Counted from the first letter of the stretch, positions 43,171 through 52,278 are shown. The stretch: 64,000 nucleotides of DNA from CALJXB01 sp965225935 (GCA_965225935.1 CBDDCC010000013.1:372001-436000), one strand, 5' to 3'. Program-made: numbers and translations. Notes: generated by a model from the letters alone, not told the origin.

Positions 43171-44451
43171 TCACGTCTGCTGCAGAAGCTCCAGATCGAT
43201 CCGGAAGTCGCCGCCACGATCCTTGGCGCCGACGATCGACTGGTAGAGGGAGTCGTAGAACGCCACCTTGCGAGTCCAGGTGTAGTTTCCGAGGACGCGC
43301 TCGTGCCCGGCCTCGCCCATGCGTCGGCGCAGGTCCGCGTCGCCGGCGAGAAGGGCCATGGCCGCCGCCAGGTCCGCGACGGTCTGCCGGGGGTCGCGGG
43401 CCGCGACGCGAATGCCCGATTCGTCGGAGACCTGGATAGCTGGGCCGCCCAGGTCGAGGCAGACCACCGGCTTGCGCGCGGCCATGGCCTCCAGGCAGCA
43501 CATGCCCCCGGACTCGTGCAGGCTGGGGTGGACCAGAACGTCGCACTCGCGCAGCTTGTCGAGAACCTGATCGCGCGGTATCCGGCCGAAGAACACGACC
43601 CGGTCGGTGATGCCAAGATCCTCGGCCAGGTCCTTCAGGCGCTCGAGTTCGGGGCCGTTTCCGATGATCCAGAACTCGGCGTCGGGCAGCCGGGCCTGCG
43701 CGAAAGCCCGCAGTCCCAGGTGGAATCCCTTCCAGTGCAGGACCCGCCCGATGCTCAGGAAACGCACCGGCGTGCCGCCGCGGCTCTCCGCCGAGGCGAG
43801 CCGGTTGATCTCGTCCTCCAGCAGTCCGATGGCGGGATAGACGCTCAGCTGCCTCGGGCCGAGCCTATCCAACCTCTGCCTGGACTGTTCCGATGTCGCC
43901 AGGACCAGGACGCTCCGGCGTGCCGCCAGTTTCAGAAAGGGATCGCGCTCGCCCACCCAGCGGGCCGTGCTGCGCAGGATCTCGTAGACCTTGCCGCGCA
44001 GGCTGAAGCCGGACCAGAACGCCAAGGGGGCCGATTCGCCGCCGCCCACGGGACCCCAGATCAGCGGCACCGGCAGGCGCCAGAGAAAGCTCGGCATCCA
44101 GTACTTTTGCAGGGTGACGTGATGGGCGATATCGAAGCCGACTTCCCGGTGGAGCCGGCGGGCGTGGCCGAGCGCGATGACCTGCCAGATGTAGTAGGAG
44201 ATCTGAGCGACCCGCTGGTCTCTCTGCAGGCGCCGCACCCAGGCCGGCGTGTTCACGTAGTGGACGCTCAGATTGGGGACCGGATTGCGCGCCAGCTCGG
44301 CCTCGATCCCCTCACGATAGCGTTCGAGCGTGATGATCCAGATCTCATGCTGACGCGAGGCGATCAGGGCGCAATCCCAGGCCGTACCCGCCTCGGAGCC
44401 GTATCCCGGCAGGCACTCGAAAGCGGACAGCAGTATCTTCAGGCGGGCCAT
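43171..44451 (-). CDS. Glycosyltransferase family 4 (paralogue of 62458-63807)
   Basis: A 426-residue GT-B enzyme beginning MARLKILLSAFECLPGYGSE. The acceptor half has HHVTLQKYWMPSFLWRLPVP and IWGPVGGGESAP. The donor half has FLSIGRVLHWKGFHLGLRAF and VHPSLHESGGMCCLEAMAAR. Long stretches are identical or nearly identical to the transferase at 62458-63807, pointing to a duplication inside the locus. The ribosome site is weak (GAAGAG). A perfect 16-bp inverted repeat lies just upstream. Linkage specificity is unknown. Confidence 0.9.
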   Translation of the reverse strand: MARLKILLSAFECLPGYGSEAGTAWDCALIASRQHEIWIITLERYREGIEAELARNPVPNLSVHYVNTPAWVRRLQRDQRVAQISYYIWQVIALGHARRLHREVGFDIAHHVTLQKYWMPSFLWRLPVPLIWGPVGGGESAPLAFWSGFSLRGKVYEILRSTARWVGERDPFLKLAARRSVLVLATSEQSRQRLDRLGPRQLSVYPAIGLLEDEINRLASAESRGGTPVRFLSIGRVLHWKGFHLGLRAFAQARLPDAEFWIIGNGPELERLKDLAEDLGITDRVVFFGRIPRDQVLDKLRECDVLVHPSLHESGGMCCLEAMAARKPVVCLDLGGPAIQVSDESGIRVAARDPRQTVADLAAAMALLAGDADLRRRMGEAGHERVLGNYTWTRKVAFYDSLYQSIVGAKDRGGDFRIDLELLQQT

Positions 44452-44543
44452 GGGACGAACAGGCTCTTCGCAAGTTTTCCGGCACCACGCGCAATGCGAT
44501 CATGGCCGGGCAGCGAAACTCTGCCGAACGGCCCAAGCGATCC

Positions 44544-44597
44544 ACCCCTCGATTGTCCAAGCGGTCCACTCCTGGCCCGCCTGGACAATCGAGGGGT
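44544..44597. repeat. Perfect 16-bp inverted repeat with 22-nt loop
   Basis: ACCCCTCGATTGTCCA (44544-44559) pairs perfectly with 44582-44597. The loop repeats part of the left flank (CAAGCGxTCCAC occurs twice). It lies between the halogenase-like gene and the glycosyltransferase, both on the minus strand. There is no T-tract on either side, so it is not a classic intrinsic terminator. It may attenuate, stabilise an RNA end or be a mobile-element scar. Confidence 0.75.
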
Positions 44598-44692
44598 AGG
44601 TTCTCGAAGCACTCGAGACGCCGACCGGAATCTCCCGGGGTGAGGCTCGAATCGCGGCCCACCCGGTTCAACCCCGGTCGGCGAAGCGTCAA

Positions 44693-45976
44693 CTACTCGG
44701 CGGCGGTCATCTCCGGCACATCCAGGCTCGTCAAGGCGTGCCGGAACATGTGCCCGTCGTCTTCCTCTACCTCTTTGATGAACTTCCGCATGGCGTCGAG
44801 CACCGGAACCTCCTGGCGGTCGTAGACCTCGCCCTGCAGCAGCTGCAGCACCTCCAGCCTGTGCTTCTTCGACTGGATGAAATAGGTGAACAGCGGCAGC
44901 AGCTTGTAATAGAGGCGGATGAACTCGTACCAGACCCCGACGCCGCGGCGCAGCTTTTCCTCGTAGGGCGCGAAGGCTGCTTCGCTGAAGTCGTTGTTCT
45001 CGAAGGCATAGACGATGCGCTCCGAGGCGAACTTGGCGCTGGTCAGCGCGACGCTGACGCCCGAGGAGAAGATCGGGTCGACGAAGCGGGCGGCGTCGCC
45101 GACGCAGACGTAACCGTCGCCGACGAACTTGTCCATGCAGTAGCTGTAGTCGGCCTCTTTCTTGAAGTCGTTGATCCGCCGCGCGTTGGCCATGGCCTTC
45201 TGCAGGTTCGGGTTGGTGGCGATATGGGTCTTGAAGTAGCCCTCTTCGTCCTGATTGGCGTTCTTGAAGACCTGCTTTTCGGCGACCACGCCCATGGAGG
45301 TGATGGTCTCGGTGATGGGGATCTGCCAGACCCAGCCCCGTTCGCAGGGCAGGAAGTAGATGTGGATGTCCTCGGCCCGCTCGCCCACGCCGCGGTCGAC
45401 GTCCTCGTACCAGGCATGAACCGCGAACTGGTTGAAGTCGGGATCGGGGCGCTTGATCTTCAACTGCTTGCCCAGCAGCGTGTGGCGCCCGCTGGCGTCG
45501 ACCACGACCTTGGCCTTCAGGTCCTGCTCCTTGCCGAAGCTGTTCACGCGGACGCCGACGGCCTTCCCATCCTCGAACAGGACCTTCTGCACCCACATGC
45601 CCTGGTGGACCTTGGTGCCCGCGTCTTCCGCGTGCTTCAGCAGCAGCAGATCCAGCTTCGAGCGGTCGACGTGATAGGTGTAGTCCTGATGGACGCCGGG
45701 CTGCGGAAACTCGCGGAACTCGATCGAGAACACGCCTTGCCGCTCCGGGGCATGCCAGGAGGCGCCGTACTTCCGAACGAAACCCTCGCGCTCCATGGTT
45801 TCCAGGAACCCGATCTCGTCGAAGATCCGGGTGGTCGAGGTAACCATGGACTCGCCGACATGGGGACGCGGGTGATTGGCACCCTCGATAATCGCGTTGT
45901 CGATTCCAGCCATCGAAAGATAGCGCGCCAACGTCGAGCCGGCCGGCCCGCCGCCGATGATGATTACATCTGCCAT
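44693..45976 (-). CDS. FAD-dependent halogenase-like oxidoreductase
   Basis: A 427-residue flavoprotein. ADVIIIGGGPAGSTLARYLS is the FAD motif (GxGxxG). Trp215-Val-Trp217-Gln-Ile219-Pro220 (GWVWQIPI) is the WxWxIP motif of flavin-dependent halogenases. Lys69 in FVRKYGASW lies where these enzymes place their catalytic lysine. GYVCVGDAARFVDPIFSSGV closes the FAD site. It most resembles halogenases acting on free or carrier-bound aromatics (CndH/PltM type), though non-halogenating relatives also exist. Neighbours are sugar genes and a GMC oxidoreductase, an unusual setting. The start at 45976 fits the FAD strand. Confidence 0.75.
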   Translation of the reverse strand: MADVIIIGGGPAGSTLARYLSMAGIDNAIIEGANHPRPHVGESMVTSTTRIFDEIGFLETMEREGFVRKYGASWHAPERQGVFSIEFREFPQPGVHQDYTYHVDRSKLDLLLLKHAEDAGTKVHQGMWVQKVLFEDGKAVGVRVNSFGKEQDLKAKVVVDASGRHTLLGKQLKIKRPDPDFNQFAVHAWYEDVDRGVGERAEDIHIYFLPCERGWVWQIPITETITSMGVVAEKQVFKNANQDEEGYFKTHIATNPNLQKAMANARRINDFKKEADYSYCMDKFVGDGYVCVGDAARFVDPIFSSGVSVALTSAKFASERIVYAFENNDFSEAAFAPYEEKLRRGVGVWYEFIRLYYKLLPLFTYFIQSKKHRLEVLQLLQGEVYDRQEVPVLDAMRKFIKEVEEDDGHMFRHALTSLDVPEMTAAE

Positions 45977-46302
45977 GTTTTTCTCGCTTGCATGATTGGT
46001 TAATCCTGAACGCCCTTGGGTCGGCCAGTTAAGGGCGGAGCGTCCCGAGCAATATATGTAGCAACAGAATAAAAATTCCTTAGTAGTATAGGCGCTCTTG
46101 GCAGACGCGAAAGCCTTTTTTGTATTGACGTTTAGCGTTAACCCGCCTTTACCGATCGTCAACCGCCATCCATCGGGCAACCGGCCCCGCGGGGCCTCAC
46201 GGGGTATCCCGACCCCGCCGGGCCGGCGGTGCTTTCCTGCGCAGGGAACATCCCGGCGATCGAAGGCCAACGCCCCAGAGGCCGGCGGGCACACCCTCGG
46301 CG
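45977..46302. other. Intergenic region with GC palindromes and an AT-rich promoter zone
   Basis: 326 bp. AT-rich sequence from 46040 to 46140 includes, on the minus strand, TATACT, a possible -10 box for the halogenase-like gene. A perfect 14-bp palindrome GGCCCCGCGGGGCC lies at 46183-46196, with further GC-rich dyads beside it, possibly marking the 3' end of the GMC transcript. No gene was recognised. Confidence 0.5.
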
Positions 46303-47943
46303 CTATGCGGGTGTCGCCTCCAGGGGCCGCGCGTCGGCCAGTTCCCCGGCGATGTGTTCGGCCAGGCGCAGTGAGAGCGCCACGATGGTTATGGTTACCA
46401 GATCGTTACCGCTGGTCGGAAAGACCGAGCTGCCGGCCACGAAGAGGTTGGCCAGGCCGTGAACCCGGCTGTTCGCGTCCACGACCCCCTGCTTGGGGTC
46501 GTCGTGCATGCGGGTGGTGCCCATCTGATGCCAGCCCCAGAGCAGCTCGTCCGGCCAGTCGTCGTGGCTGTCGTCGAGGAGCTCGCCTTCCATCCTGCCA
46601 TAGCCGGCCCGCTCCAGCTCTTCCGCGATGATCTGCTGGGCGCGGCGGATGGTCCGCTTCTCCTGCATGCTCAGGCGCCAGTCGACACGCACCCGGTTGA
46701 GCCCGAAATGGTCCTTGTCGTCGCCCAGGGTGACCCGGCTCTCGGGGTTGGGCACAGCCTCGCAAAGATGAATGAAATCGGTCGACGCGACGAACCAGGG
46801 GTGCTTGGACAGGCGGCCGCAGGCCAGCGCCGCGGCGTTGGGGAAATCCGCGAGCGCCACGCCGAAATTCGTCAGCCAGAAGGCCGGGCCGGTGTCGATG
46901 AACTGGTCAGGCAGGGTCGGCTGTCTGGCCGCCCTGTAGATATTCCTGAGAGCCTCGCCCCCCTTGGTTTTCTCTCCCCGATAGACGGATACGACCCAGG
47001 ACTTGTAGTTCAAGAGCTGCTCCGCACGCTGCACCTCTTCGGTGAGGGCGAGGTTCGCCGAGACCGGTGAATGGAAGAAGGTGTGGTGCGGGTCGTAGAA
47101 CTTGGTGGACTCGTCGGCCTTGTCGAGCGCTAGCCTGCCGAGACTGAGCTGCGGGTGCTCCATGAAGAAACGGCCGACGAGGTCGTTCCCGTTGCCCAGG
47201 CCCGCCGTCTGGGTTTTGTTCGATGCCAGCAGCAGGCGGGGGTTCTCGATGCCTCCTGTGGCCAGAACGATGTACTTGGCGGTGACCCGGAACTCTGTGC
47301 CGGCGAAGGTGCCCACGCGAAGATGGGTGACCCGGCTGGCCGTCTCGTTGACCTCTATCTCGAGCACGTTGGCGTTCAGGTAGGTCTGCACGTTCTCGGC
47401 GCTGCCCAGTTCGTCCCCGTAGGTCCGGCTGAAGCGGGGCTCGCGGCTGATGTGCGATATCTGCGTCACCACCCGATCGTCGGACAGCGGCATGGGCCGG
47501 AAGCCGTCGTCCTCCATGGCATTGGCCCAGTAGTCGGGCCCGTATTCGTTGGGGCCGAGGCTGCAGATGTCCTGCGCCCGTTCGTAGTAGGGCACCAGCT
47601 CGTCTCTGCCGAACGGCCAGCCGCTGTGGGGGACCCAGTCGCGCTTCTCGAAATCGATCGGGTCCAGGGGCCGGCACCAGCCTCCCCAGCAATTGGTGCT
47701 GCCGCCGAGATAGCGTGCCCGCAGGATATGCAGGTCCGCGTAGCGGTGGCCGATGTTCTCTCCCTGGTACAGGGACTGGTTGCGCCGCTCCATCTCGTGC
47801 CCCCCGCTCTCCAGCAGGATCACGGGCAGGCGCCGTCCGATGAACTCGCGGGCGATCGTTATCCCGGCCGCGCCCGCACCGACGATGCAAAGCTGCGCCT
47901 CAAGCGTTGTGCCCCGAGGCACCTGACGTGCGTCATGGATCAT
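46303..47943 (-). CDS. GMC family oxidoreductase
   Basis: A 546-residue FAD enzyme of the GMC superfamily, distinct from the BetA-like protein at 11910. LEAQLCIVGAGAAGITIARE binds FAD; YLGGSTNCWGGWCRPLDP and KYIVLATGGIENPRLLL are family signatures. The C-terminal WGWHQMGTTRMHDD and SSVFPTSGNDLVTITIVALS contain the active-site His and Asn. Relatives oxidise alcohols on sugars, sterols or polyols. The ATG at 47943 is preferred over an upstream in-frame start at 47994. It lies between the halogenase-like gene and a class III aminotransferase; together they could convert an alcohol to a ketone and then an amine. Confidence 0.88.
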   Translation of the reverse strand: MIHDARQVPRGTTLEAQLCIVGAGAAGITIAREFIGRRLPVILLESGGHEMERRNQSLYQGENIGHRYADLHILRARYLGGSTNCWGGWCRPLDPIDFEKRDWVPHSGWPFGRDELVPYYERAQDICSLGPNEYGPDYWANAMEDDGFRPMPLSDDRVVTQISHISREPRFSRTYGDELGSAENVQTYLNANVLEIEVNETASRVTHLRVGTFAGTEFRVTAKYIVLATGGIENPRLLLASNKTQTAGLGNGNDLVGRFFMEHPQLSLGRLALDKADESTKFYDPHHTFFHSPVSANLALTEEVQRAEQLLNYKSWVVSVYRGEKTKGGEALRNIYRAARQPTLPDQFIDTGPAFWLTNFGVALADFPNAAALACGRLSKHPWFVASTDFIHLCEAVPNPESRVTLGDDKDHFGLNRVRVDWRLSMQEKRTIRRAQQIIAEELERAGYGRMEGELLDDSHDDWPDELLWGWHQMGTTRMHDDPKQGVVDANSRVHGLANLFVAGSSVFPTSGNDLVTITIVALSLRLAEHIAGELADARPLEATPA

Positions 47944-48301
47944 GGCGGTGGTCGCGAAGCGCTCGAAGACACGGCCGCTAAAAGCTCCCCTCACGCGTCA
48001 CGTTCGAGAGGGCATCATCCCAGATAAAACGCAGGAATAGCTAAAAATTGCCTGAACTTCTATATGCCAATATATGGCAAGAGGATAGTGCGCAAAGCAT
48101 TCCCAGCCGGCTGGGCGGTCTTTCTCGTCGGCCTGGAGCCAGCCGGCGCGCGCACTCGAACTCCCGCCTGGACGGACCGGTCCGTGGGGCAGCCGGCCGC
48201 GGTAGCCGGCGCCCCGGTCCGGGTCGTGCTGCCGCTCGGGGTCTCGCCAACGGCCCCGTCCAGGGCCCGGTCTTGGGCGCGGCCGGCGGCGGTTGTCCGG
48301 G
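47944..48301. other. Intergenic region with two perfect 14-bp palindromes
   Basis: 358 bp between two minus-strand genes. CCCAGCCGGCTGGG (48102-48115) and ACGGACCGGTCCGT (48172-48185) are perfect palindromes. TGCCA-ATATA-TGGCA lies near 48065-48079. The zone 48020-48085 is AT-rich and may hold the GMC promoter. No gene was recognised. Confidence 0.5.
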
Positions 48302-49678
48302 TCAGCTCGCCATCTTGAGCAGCTGGCCGACCAGGAACTGGCTGATGCCGTCGGGAAAGCGATGGGCCGCGGCCAGCGCCGAGTCGAAGGACTCCAGGAA
48401 GTACTCGATGTCCTCCTCGGACATGGCGTAGGCCGGATGGATGCGCAGCATGTTCCGCTGCCGGACCGGCGCCGTCATGATCCGGTGGTCCTGCATGAGC
48501 TGCATCATCACCATGTGGCCCAGCAGGCCCTTGCGCTCCAGCAAGGTGCCGCTGATCTTCTGCATGATGCTGGTGGGGCTGCGCAGCTCGATGCCGATCA
48601 GCATCCCGTAGCCCCGCACGTCGGCGATCATGCTGTACTTGTCCTTGAGGACGCCGAGGCCGTCGAGCAGCTTCTTGCCGGTGACCGCCGCCTGCTCGAT
48701 CAGACCCTCCTCCTCGAGGACGTGGATCGTGGCCAGCGCCGCGGCCATGGCGAAGTCGTTCTCCATGAAGGTCGAGCGGTGCACGAAGGTGCCCTGCCGT
48801 GCGTAGGCCTTCTCGAACAGCTCCTCGCTGACCATCAGGGCGCCGACGGGAACCACGCCGCCGCTCATGGCCTTGGAGACCAGCATCATATCGGGCTTCA
48901 GGTCCAGCTGCTCGCTGGCGAACAGGGTGCCCGTGCGGCCGAAGCCGACCAGGATCTCGTCGACGATGAAGACCGTGCCATGGCGCTTGCAGAGCTCCTG
49001 GGCGCCCGCCAGGTACTCCTCGCTGAGGGCCTCGACGGTGGCGCCGCGGATCGGCTCGATGATCAGCGCCGCGACGTCGTCCTTCGCCAGCTCGCCGCGC
49101 AGCCGGTCGAGGTCGTTCCTCGGCAGCTGGACGCACTCGGGCAGCATGGGCTGGAAGCCGTCGCCGATCGCCTGGACGCCCTCGTGGGTGTCGGTGACCG
49201 AGAGGGCGCCGTAGCTGTTGCCGTGATAGTCGCCGTGCAGGTAGAGCAGGCGGGGCCGGCCCGTGACCTTGCGCGCGAACTTCAGCGAGGCTTCCGTGGT
49301 CTCGGCGCCGGCGTTGGTGAACAGGGCCTTGCCGAGGTTGCCCGGCGCGCGCTTGGCCAGCGCCTCGCCCAGCAGGCCGGCCAAGAGGTGCGGATTGCGG
49401 TTGATCAGGCTGGGCGGAGACATGTCCAGCATCTGATGCATGGTCTTGCGGATGCGCGGATGATTGCGCCCCAGCACGAAGACGCCGCTGCCCGCGTCCA
49501 GATCGAGGTAGCGGTTGCCCTCGTCGTCGAAGAGGTGGCTGCCCTCGCCGCTGACGAAGTGCTTGTCGAACCCGAGACGGCGGGCGGTGTGGACCACCCA
49601 GGGGTTCACGTACTGACCGTAGAGATCGAATTTCTCTGTTCGCCGGGATTCGATGAGGGTTTCGATGTCGAATGCCAC
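48302..49678 (-). CDS. Class III pyridoxal-phosphate aminotransferase
   Basis: A 458-residue fold-type I enzyme of the ornithine/GABA-aminotransferase group. LDAGSGVFVLGRNHPRIRK, LFTNAGAETTEASLKFAR, YLHGDYHGNSYGALSVT and FIVDEILVGFGRTGTLFA precede the PLP lysine in MLVSKAMSGGVVPVGALM. It starts at GTG 49678 behind a GGAG site 6 nt away; a TTG at 49738 is possible but lacks such a site. Downstream lie a GMC oxidase and the halogenase-like gene. The amino acceptor is not predictable. Confidence 0.88.
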   Translation of the reverse strand: MAFDIETLIESRRTEKFDLYGQYVNPWVVHTARRLGFDKHFVSGEGSHLFDDEGNRYLDLDAGSGVFVLGRNHPRIRKTMHQMLDMSPPSLINRNPHLLAGLLGEALAKRAPGNLGKALFTNAGAETTEASLKFARKVTGRPRLLYLHGDYHGNSYGALSVTDTHEGVQAIGDGFQPMLPECVQLPRNDLDRLRGELAKDDVAALIIEPIRGATVEALSEEYLAGAQELCKRHGTVFIVDEILVGFGRTGTLFASEQLDLKPDMMLVSKAMSGGVVPVGALMVSEELFEKAYARQGTFVHRSTFMENDFAMAAALATIHVLEEEGLIEQAAVTGKKLLDGLGVLKDKYSMIADVRGYGMLIGIELRSPTSIMQKISGTLLERKGLLGHMVMMQLMQDHRIMTAPVRQRNMLRIHPAYAMSEEDIEYFLESFDSALAAAHRFPDGISQFLVGQLLKMAS

Positions 49679-50055
49679 CGGAGTCTCCAATAAGTATTTT
49701 GTCTGGCGAGGGATGCCTGACGAACTAGTGTTAACCAAACCGATATAGTTAATAATACCAACAAGATATTAAGAAAATTTGGAGGACTCCTGCATGTTGC
49801 CGAAGTCTACGACATTATATGTCGTCGCACGATGACGGACAACCGGGAATAGCTTGGCGGAGGCGCCACAGGCGCAGGCGACACGCCGTTCGTTGGCCGC
49901 CGGCAAGGCGGGGAGTTCGGCGCATCGCAAGTCCCTGCTTGGTCAACTTGGACGGTCCGTCCTGTCGGGGATCGAGGCTCACGAGATGCAGGCCGTGCCT
50001 TGTGAGCGGACGAGATCCCAGCGGTGAAACGGGTCTTTGTCCACGTCCTTCGGTA
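49679..50055. other. Intergenic region between pyruvyltransferase and aminotransferase
   Basis: 377 bp. The stretch 49730-49795 is strongly AT-rich, with TATAGTTAA at 49744-49752 and several TTAA words. It should contain the aminotransferase promoter. The rest is GC-rich and holds nothing recognised. Confidence 0.45.
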
Positions 50056-51354
50056 CTAGCCGTGCGTTGTCGGAATCAGGTTGCCGATGTCGGTTTGCAG
50101 CGCTTCCCGCGCGCGCGCGGCGTAGGCGCAGATCTGCTCGGAGAAGGCCGCGTGGTTCTCCAGCATCTCCTCGATGTCGCGGAGCAGCGGGGCGCTGTCC
50201 AGGTCGTCGATGTCGTGGACGAACCGCTCGAGCCCGGCCTCGGCCATGACGCCTTCGGTCTTGTAGCCTTGGTAGCGGATCGCCACGACGGGGGTGCCGG
50301 TGAGCGCCGCATAGATGCAGGAGTGAAAGCGCGTTGCCAGCGCAAGCCGGCAGCGGCCGTAGAGGTAGGAGAGCTCGGACGGCCAGAGCTCGCCCTCGAG
50401 GACTTCGGCCGGGACCTGCCGGGCGCGCAGGTCCTTCAGCATCGATTCGACCAGTTGGACGTCGCTCGAGCCATGCTGCTGCACGAACTCCTGCAGGAAG
50501 AAGAGGGGCCGCAGGTTCCAGCGCGTATGGGCCTCGCTCAAGGTGTCGAGAATGGCGTCGGCGTAGCGCTGTTTCTGCCGTTCCGGCTCGCGGCTTTCCG
50601 GGAAGGTCCAGTTGTTGATGCTGACCGCGAGCCAGGCGTCGTGATCCTGGAAGAAGGCGGGGATCTCCGGGGCCTTGGGTTCTGTCAAGAAAGCCAGGTC
50701 CGGCGCCAGGGCGACGTTGTCGGTGACGCCGAGGTTGGCCAGCACTTCGCGGCTGCGCTTCTCGCGGACCACGATGGACGAGCAGCCGGACAGCACATCG
50801 CGGGCCAGCCGCCGCGCCTTCCGGCCATAGATCGGGCCGATGCTGTGCCCTAGGAGGAGGGTCGGCTTGCCGAGCCGGATCGGCGTCGCGATGCCGGTGA
50901 AGAGCCGCCAGATATAGAGCGAGGCGCGCAGGCCTCCCTGGTCGTTGTAGAGGTAGTGGCCGGCCTTGGCGATGACCAGGTCGGCCGCGCGCAGCGAGGC
51001 GTAGGCCTTGGCCTGCGGCTTGCGGATCAGCCGCCCGAGACCCGGGTGGAGCGCCATCAGCTTCAGGCAGAGGAAGTCCCGTGCGACCCGGAGCAGCGCC
51101 AGGAGGTTCCGGACGGCGTTCGGCTCCTCCTCGTCGATATAGGGCGACGGCAGAATGCCTTCTTCGACCCGGAGGTCGAGCGCGCGAACGCAGCGCGTAT
51201 GATAGGCCCACCTCTCGTGAGACTCCGAATAGAGCGACTGGACCACGATGTTCGCATCCGGAACCAGGCGTCTGAGCTCGCCGATCGTGCCCATCAGCAT
51301 GCCGAGGTCGCCCTTGTTCGAATCGCTGTAGCAATGGGTGATGACCACGTTCAT
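50056..51354 (-). CDS. Polysaccharide pyruvyl transferase family protein
   Basis: A 432-residue member of the CsaB/WcaK-like family. MNVVITHCYSDSNKGDLGML is the characteristic start, with LVIAKAGHYLYNDQGG, LLGHSIGPIYGRKARR and the late LALATRFHSCIYAALTGTPVVA motif. It is clearly different from the first member at 28300-29604. GGAG stands 10 nt before the ATG. It would add a 4,6- or 3,4-linked pyruvate ketal to a polymer sugar, using phosphoenolpyruvate. Two such enzymes suggest two decoration sites or one non-canonical role. Confidence 0.86.
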   Translation of the reverse strand: MNVVITHCYSDSNKGDLGMLMGTIGELRRLVPDANIVVQSLYSESHERWAYHTRCVRALDLRVEEGILPSPYIDEEEPNAVRNLLALLRVARDFLCLKLMALHPGLGRLIRKPQAKAYASLRAADLVIAKAGHYLYNDQGGLRASLYIWRLFTGIATPIRLGKPTLLLGHSIGPIYGRKARRLARDVLSGCSSIVVREKRSREVLANLGVTDNVALAPDLAFLTEPKAPEIPAFFQDHDAWLAVSINNWTFPESREPERQKQRYADAILDTLSEAHTRWNLRPLFFLQEFVQQHGSSDVQLVESMLKDLRARQVPAEVLEGELWPSELSYLYGRCRLALATRFHSCIYAALTGTPVVAIRYQGYKTEGVMAEAGLERFVHDIDDLDSAPLLRDIEEMLENHAAFSEQICAYAARAREALQTDIGNLIPTTHG

Positions 51355-51549
51355 GGATGAGCTACTCCGCCGGGGCCTTCAGGGCTGGCTTGCCGGACTC
51401 CGCTACGGCGTAGGCCGGCGGTCGGGCTTCTTGCCCTGCACATTTCGGAAATCGGGATCTGCACCGTCGACGCACCTGGAAAGGTGTCAAAATGCCACTC
51501 GCCGGCTTCGCCAATCTTGACAGTCCGGCGAAGGGGACCTTAGGGTTAT

Positions 51550-52077
51550 ATGAAATATGGTATTGGTATAGTTAATTTATTTCGGCCGGGGGAACCCGGC
51601 TTGAGCTTGCTTGACGACCCGGGGGCGGCCTTGACAAAGGCAACGACCGGCCATCGGAAGATCTACGGCCGCAGCCTCTGGGCGCTGCTGGGGCAGATAT
51701 CCCTGTGCGTTGTGTTTCTCCTAGCCAACTCATTGAGTTCGACACTCGCCATCGAGCTTCAGAGTCGATTGCACGAACATCCCGGCGCTATCGCGCACGG
51801 CGGCGACTGGCATGCTGGTGATCACGGAACCGTCGATGCTGACCACGGAACCTTCGATGGTGATCACGGCGACTTCGATCCAGGGAATAGGCACAGAGGA
51901 CACTCTCACTCCGGGCATTGGCACACCGTAGAACTATCGGTTCTGGGCATACTGCCCGCCGCCCAGAGCGAGCCCGAGTTGGTGAGAACCACGGTTCGAA
52001 CCGCTTCCCCAGCGTTGTGGACCGGTCTGACCGGCGGCTCTCTCGACCCTCCTCCTAGACGACTTTCTCTCGACTAA
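51550..52077 (+). CDS. His-rich exported or membrane-anchored small protein with heptad repeats
   Basis: A 175-residue open frame. A hydrophobic segment (about residues 43-66, ending SSTLA) may be a signal peptide or anchor. A region of about 45 residues follows, rich in His, Asp and Gly. It contains three tandem 7-residue units (GDHGTVD, ADHGTFD, GDHGDFD, residues 90-110) and then HRGHSHSGHWH, suggesting metal binding. No family is recognised. The start is uncertain, because a TATAGTTAA element lies just inside the frame and a later TTG is possible. Coding is plausible but unproven. Confidence 0.45.
   Translation: MKYGIGIVNLFRPGEPGLSLLDDPGAALTKATTGHRKIYGRSLWALLGQISLCVVFLLANSLSSTLAIELQSRLHEHPGAIAHGGDWHAGDHGTVDADHGTFDGDHGDFDPGNRHRGHSHSGHWHTVELSVLGILPAAQSEPELVRTTVRTASPALWTGLTGGSLDPPPRRLSLD
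51817..51879 (+). repeat. Three tandem 21-bp repeats
   Basis: Units at 51817-51837, 51838-51858 and 51859-51879 share the frame GxTGAxCACGG with an ending xTCGAT. Unit length is a multiple of three, so each adds seven residues to the His-rich protein. Units differ at only a few bases, suggesting recent expansion. Confidence 0.9.
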
Positions 52078-52278
52078 CAGCGTTTCGGCTCGGCTGGTTC
52101 GGCCGCAGGCGGCTTCCCTTCGGATACGGCCGCTCGAGGCACTGCCGGCCGGACCGGACGAGCGCCGGTACGTCTGCAAGGACTCCGGCCAAAGCGCGCT
52201 CTGGATCGCTTGGCGTGATTGACAAGTGAACAGTCCTGCGCCCTTCGCAGAGAGAAAGACTCTAGGAACGTTACTGCC

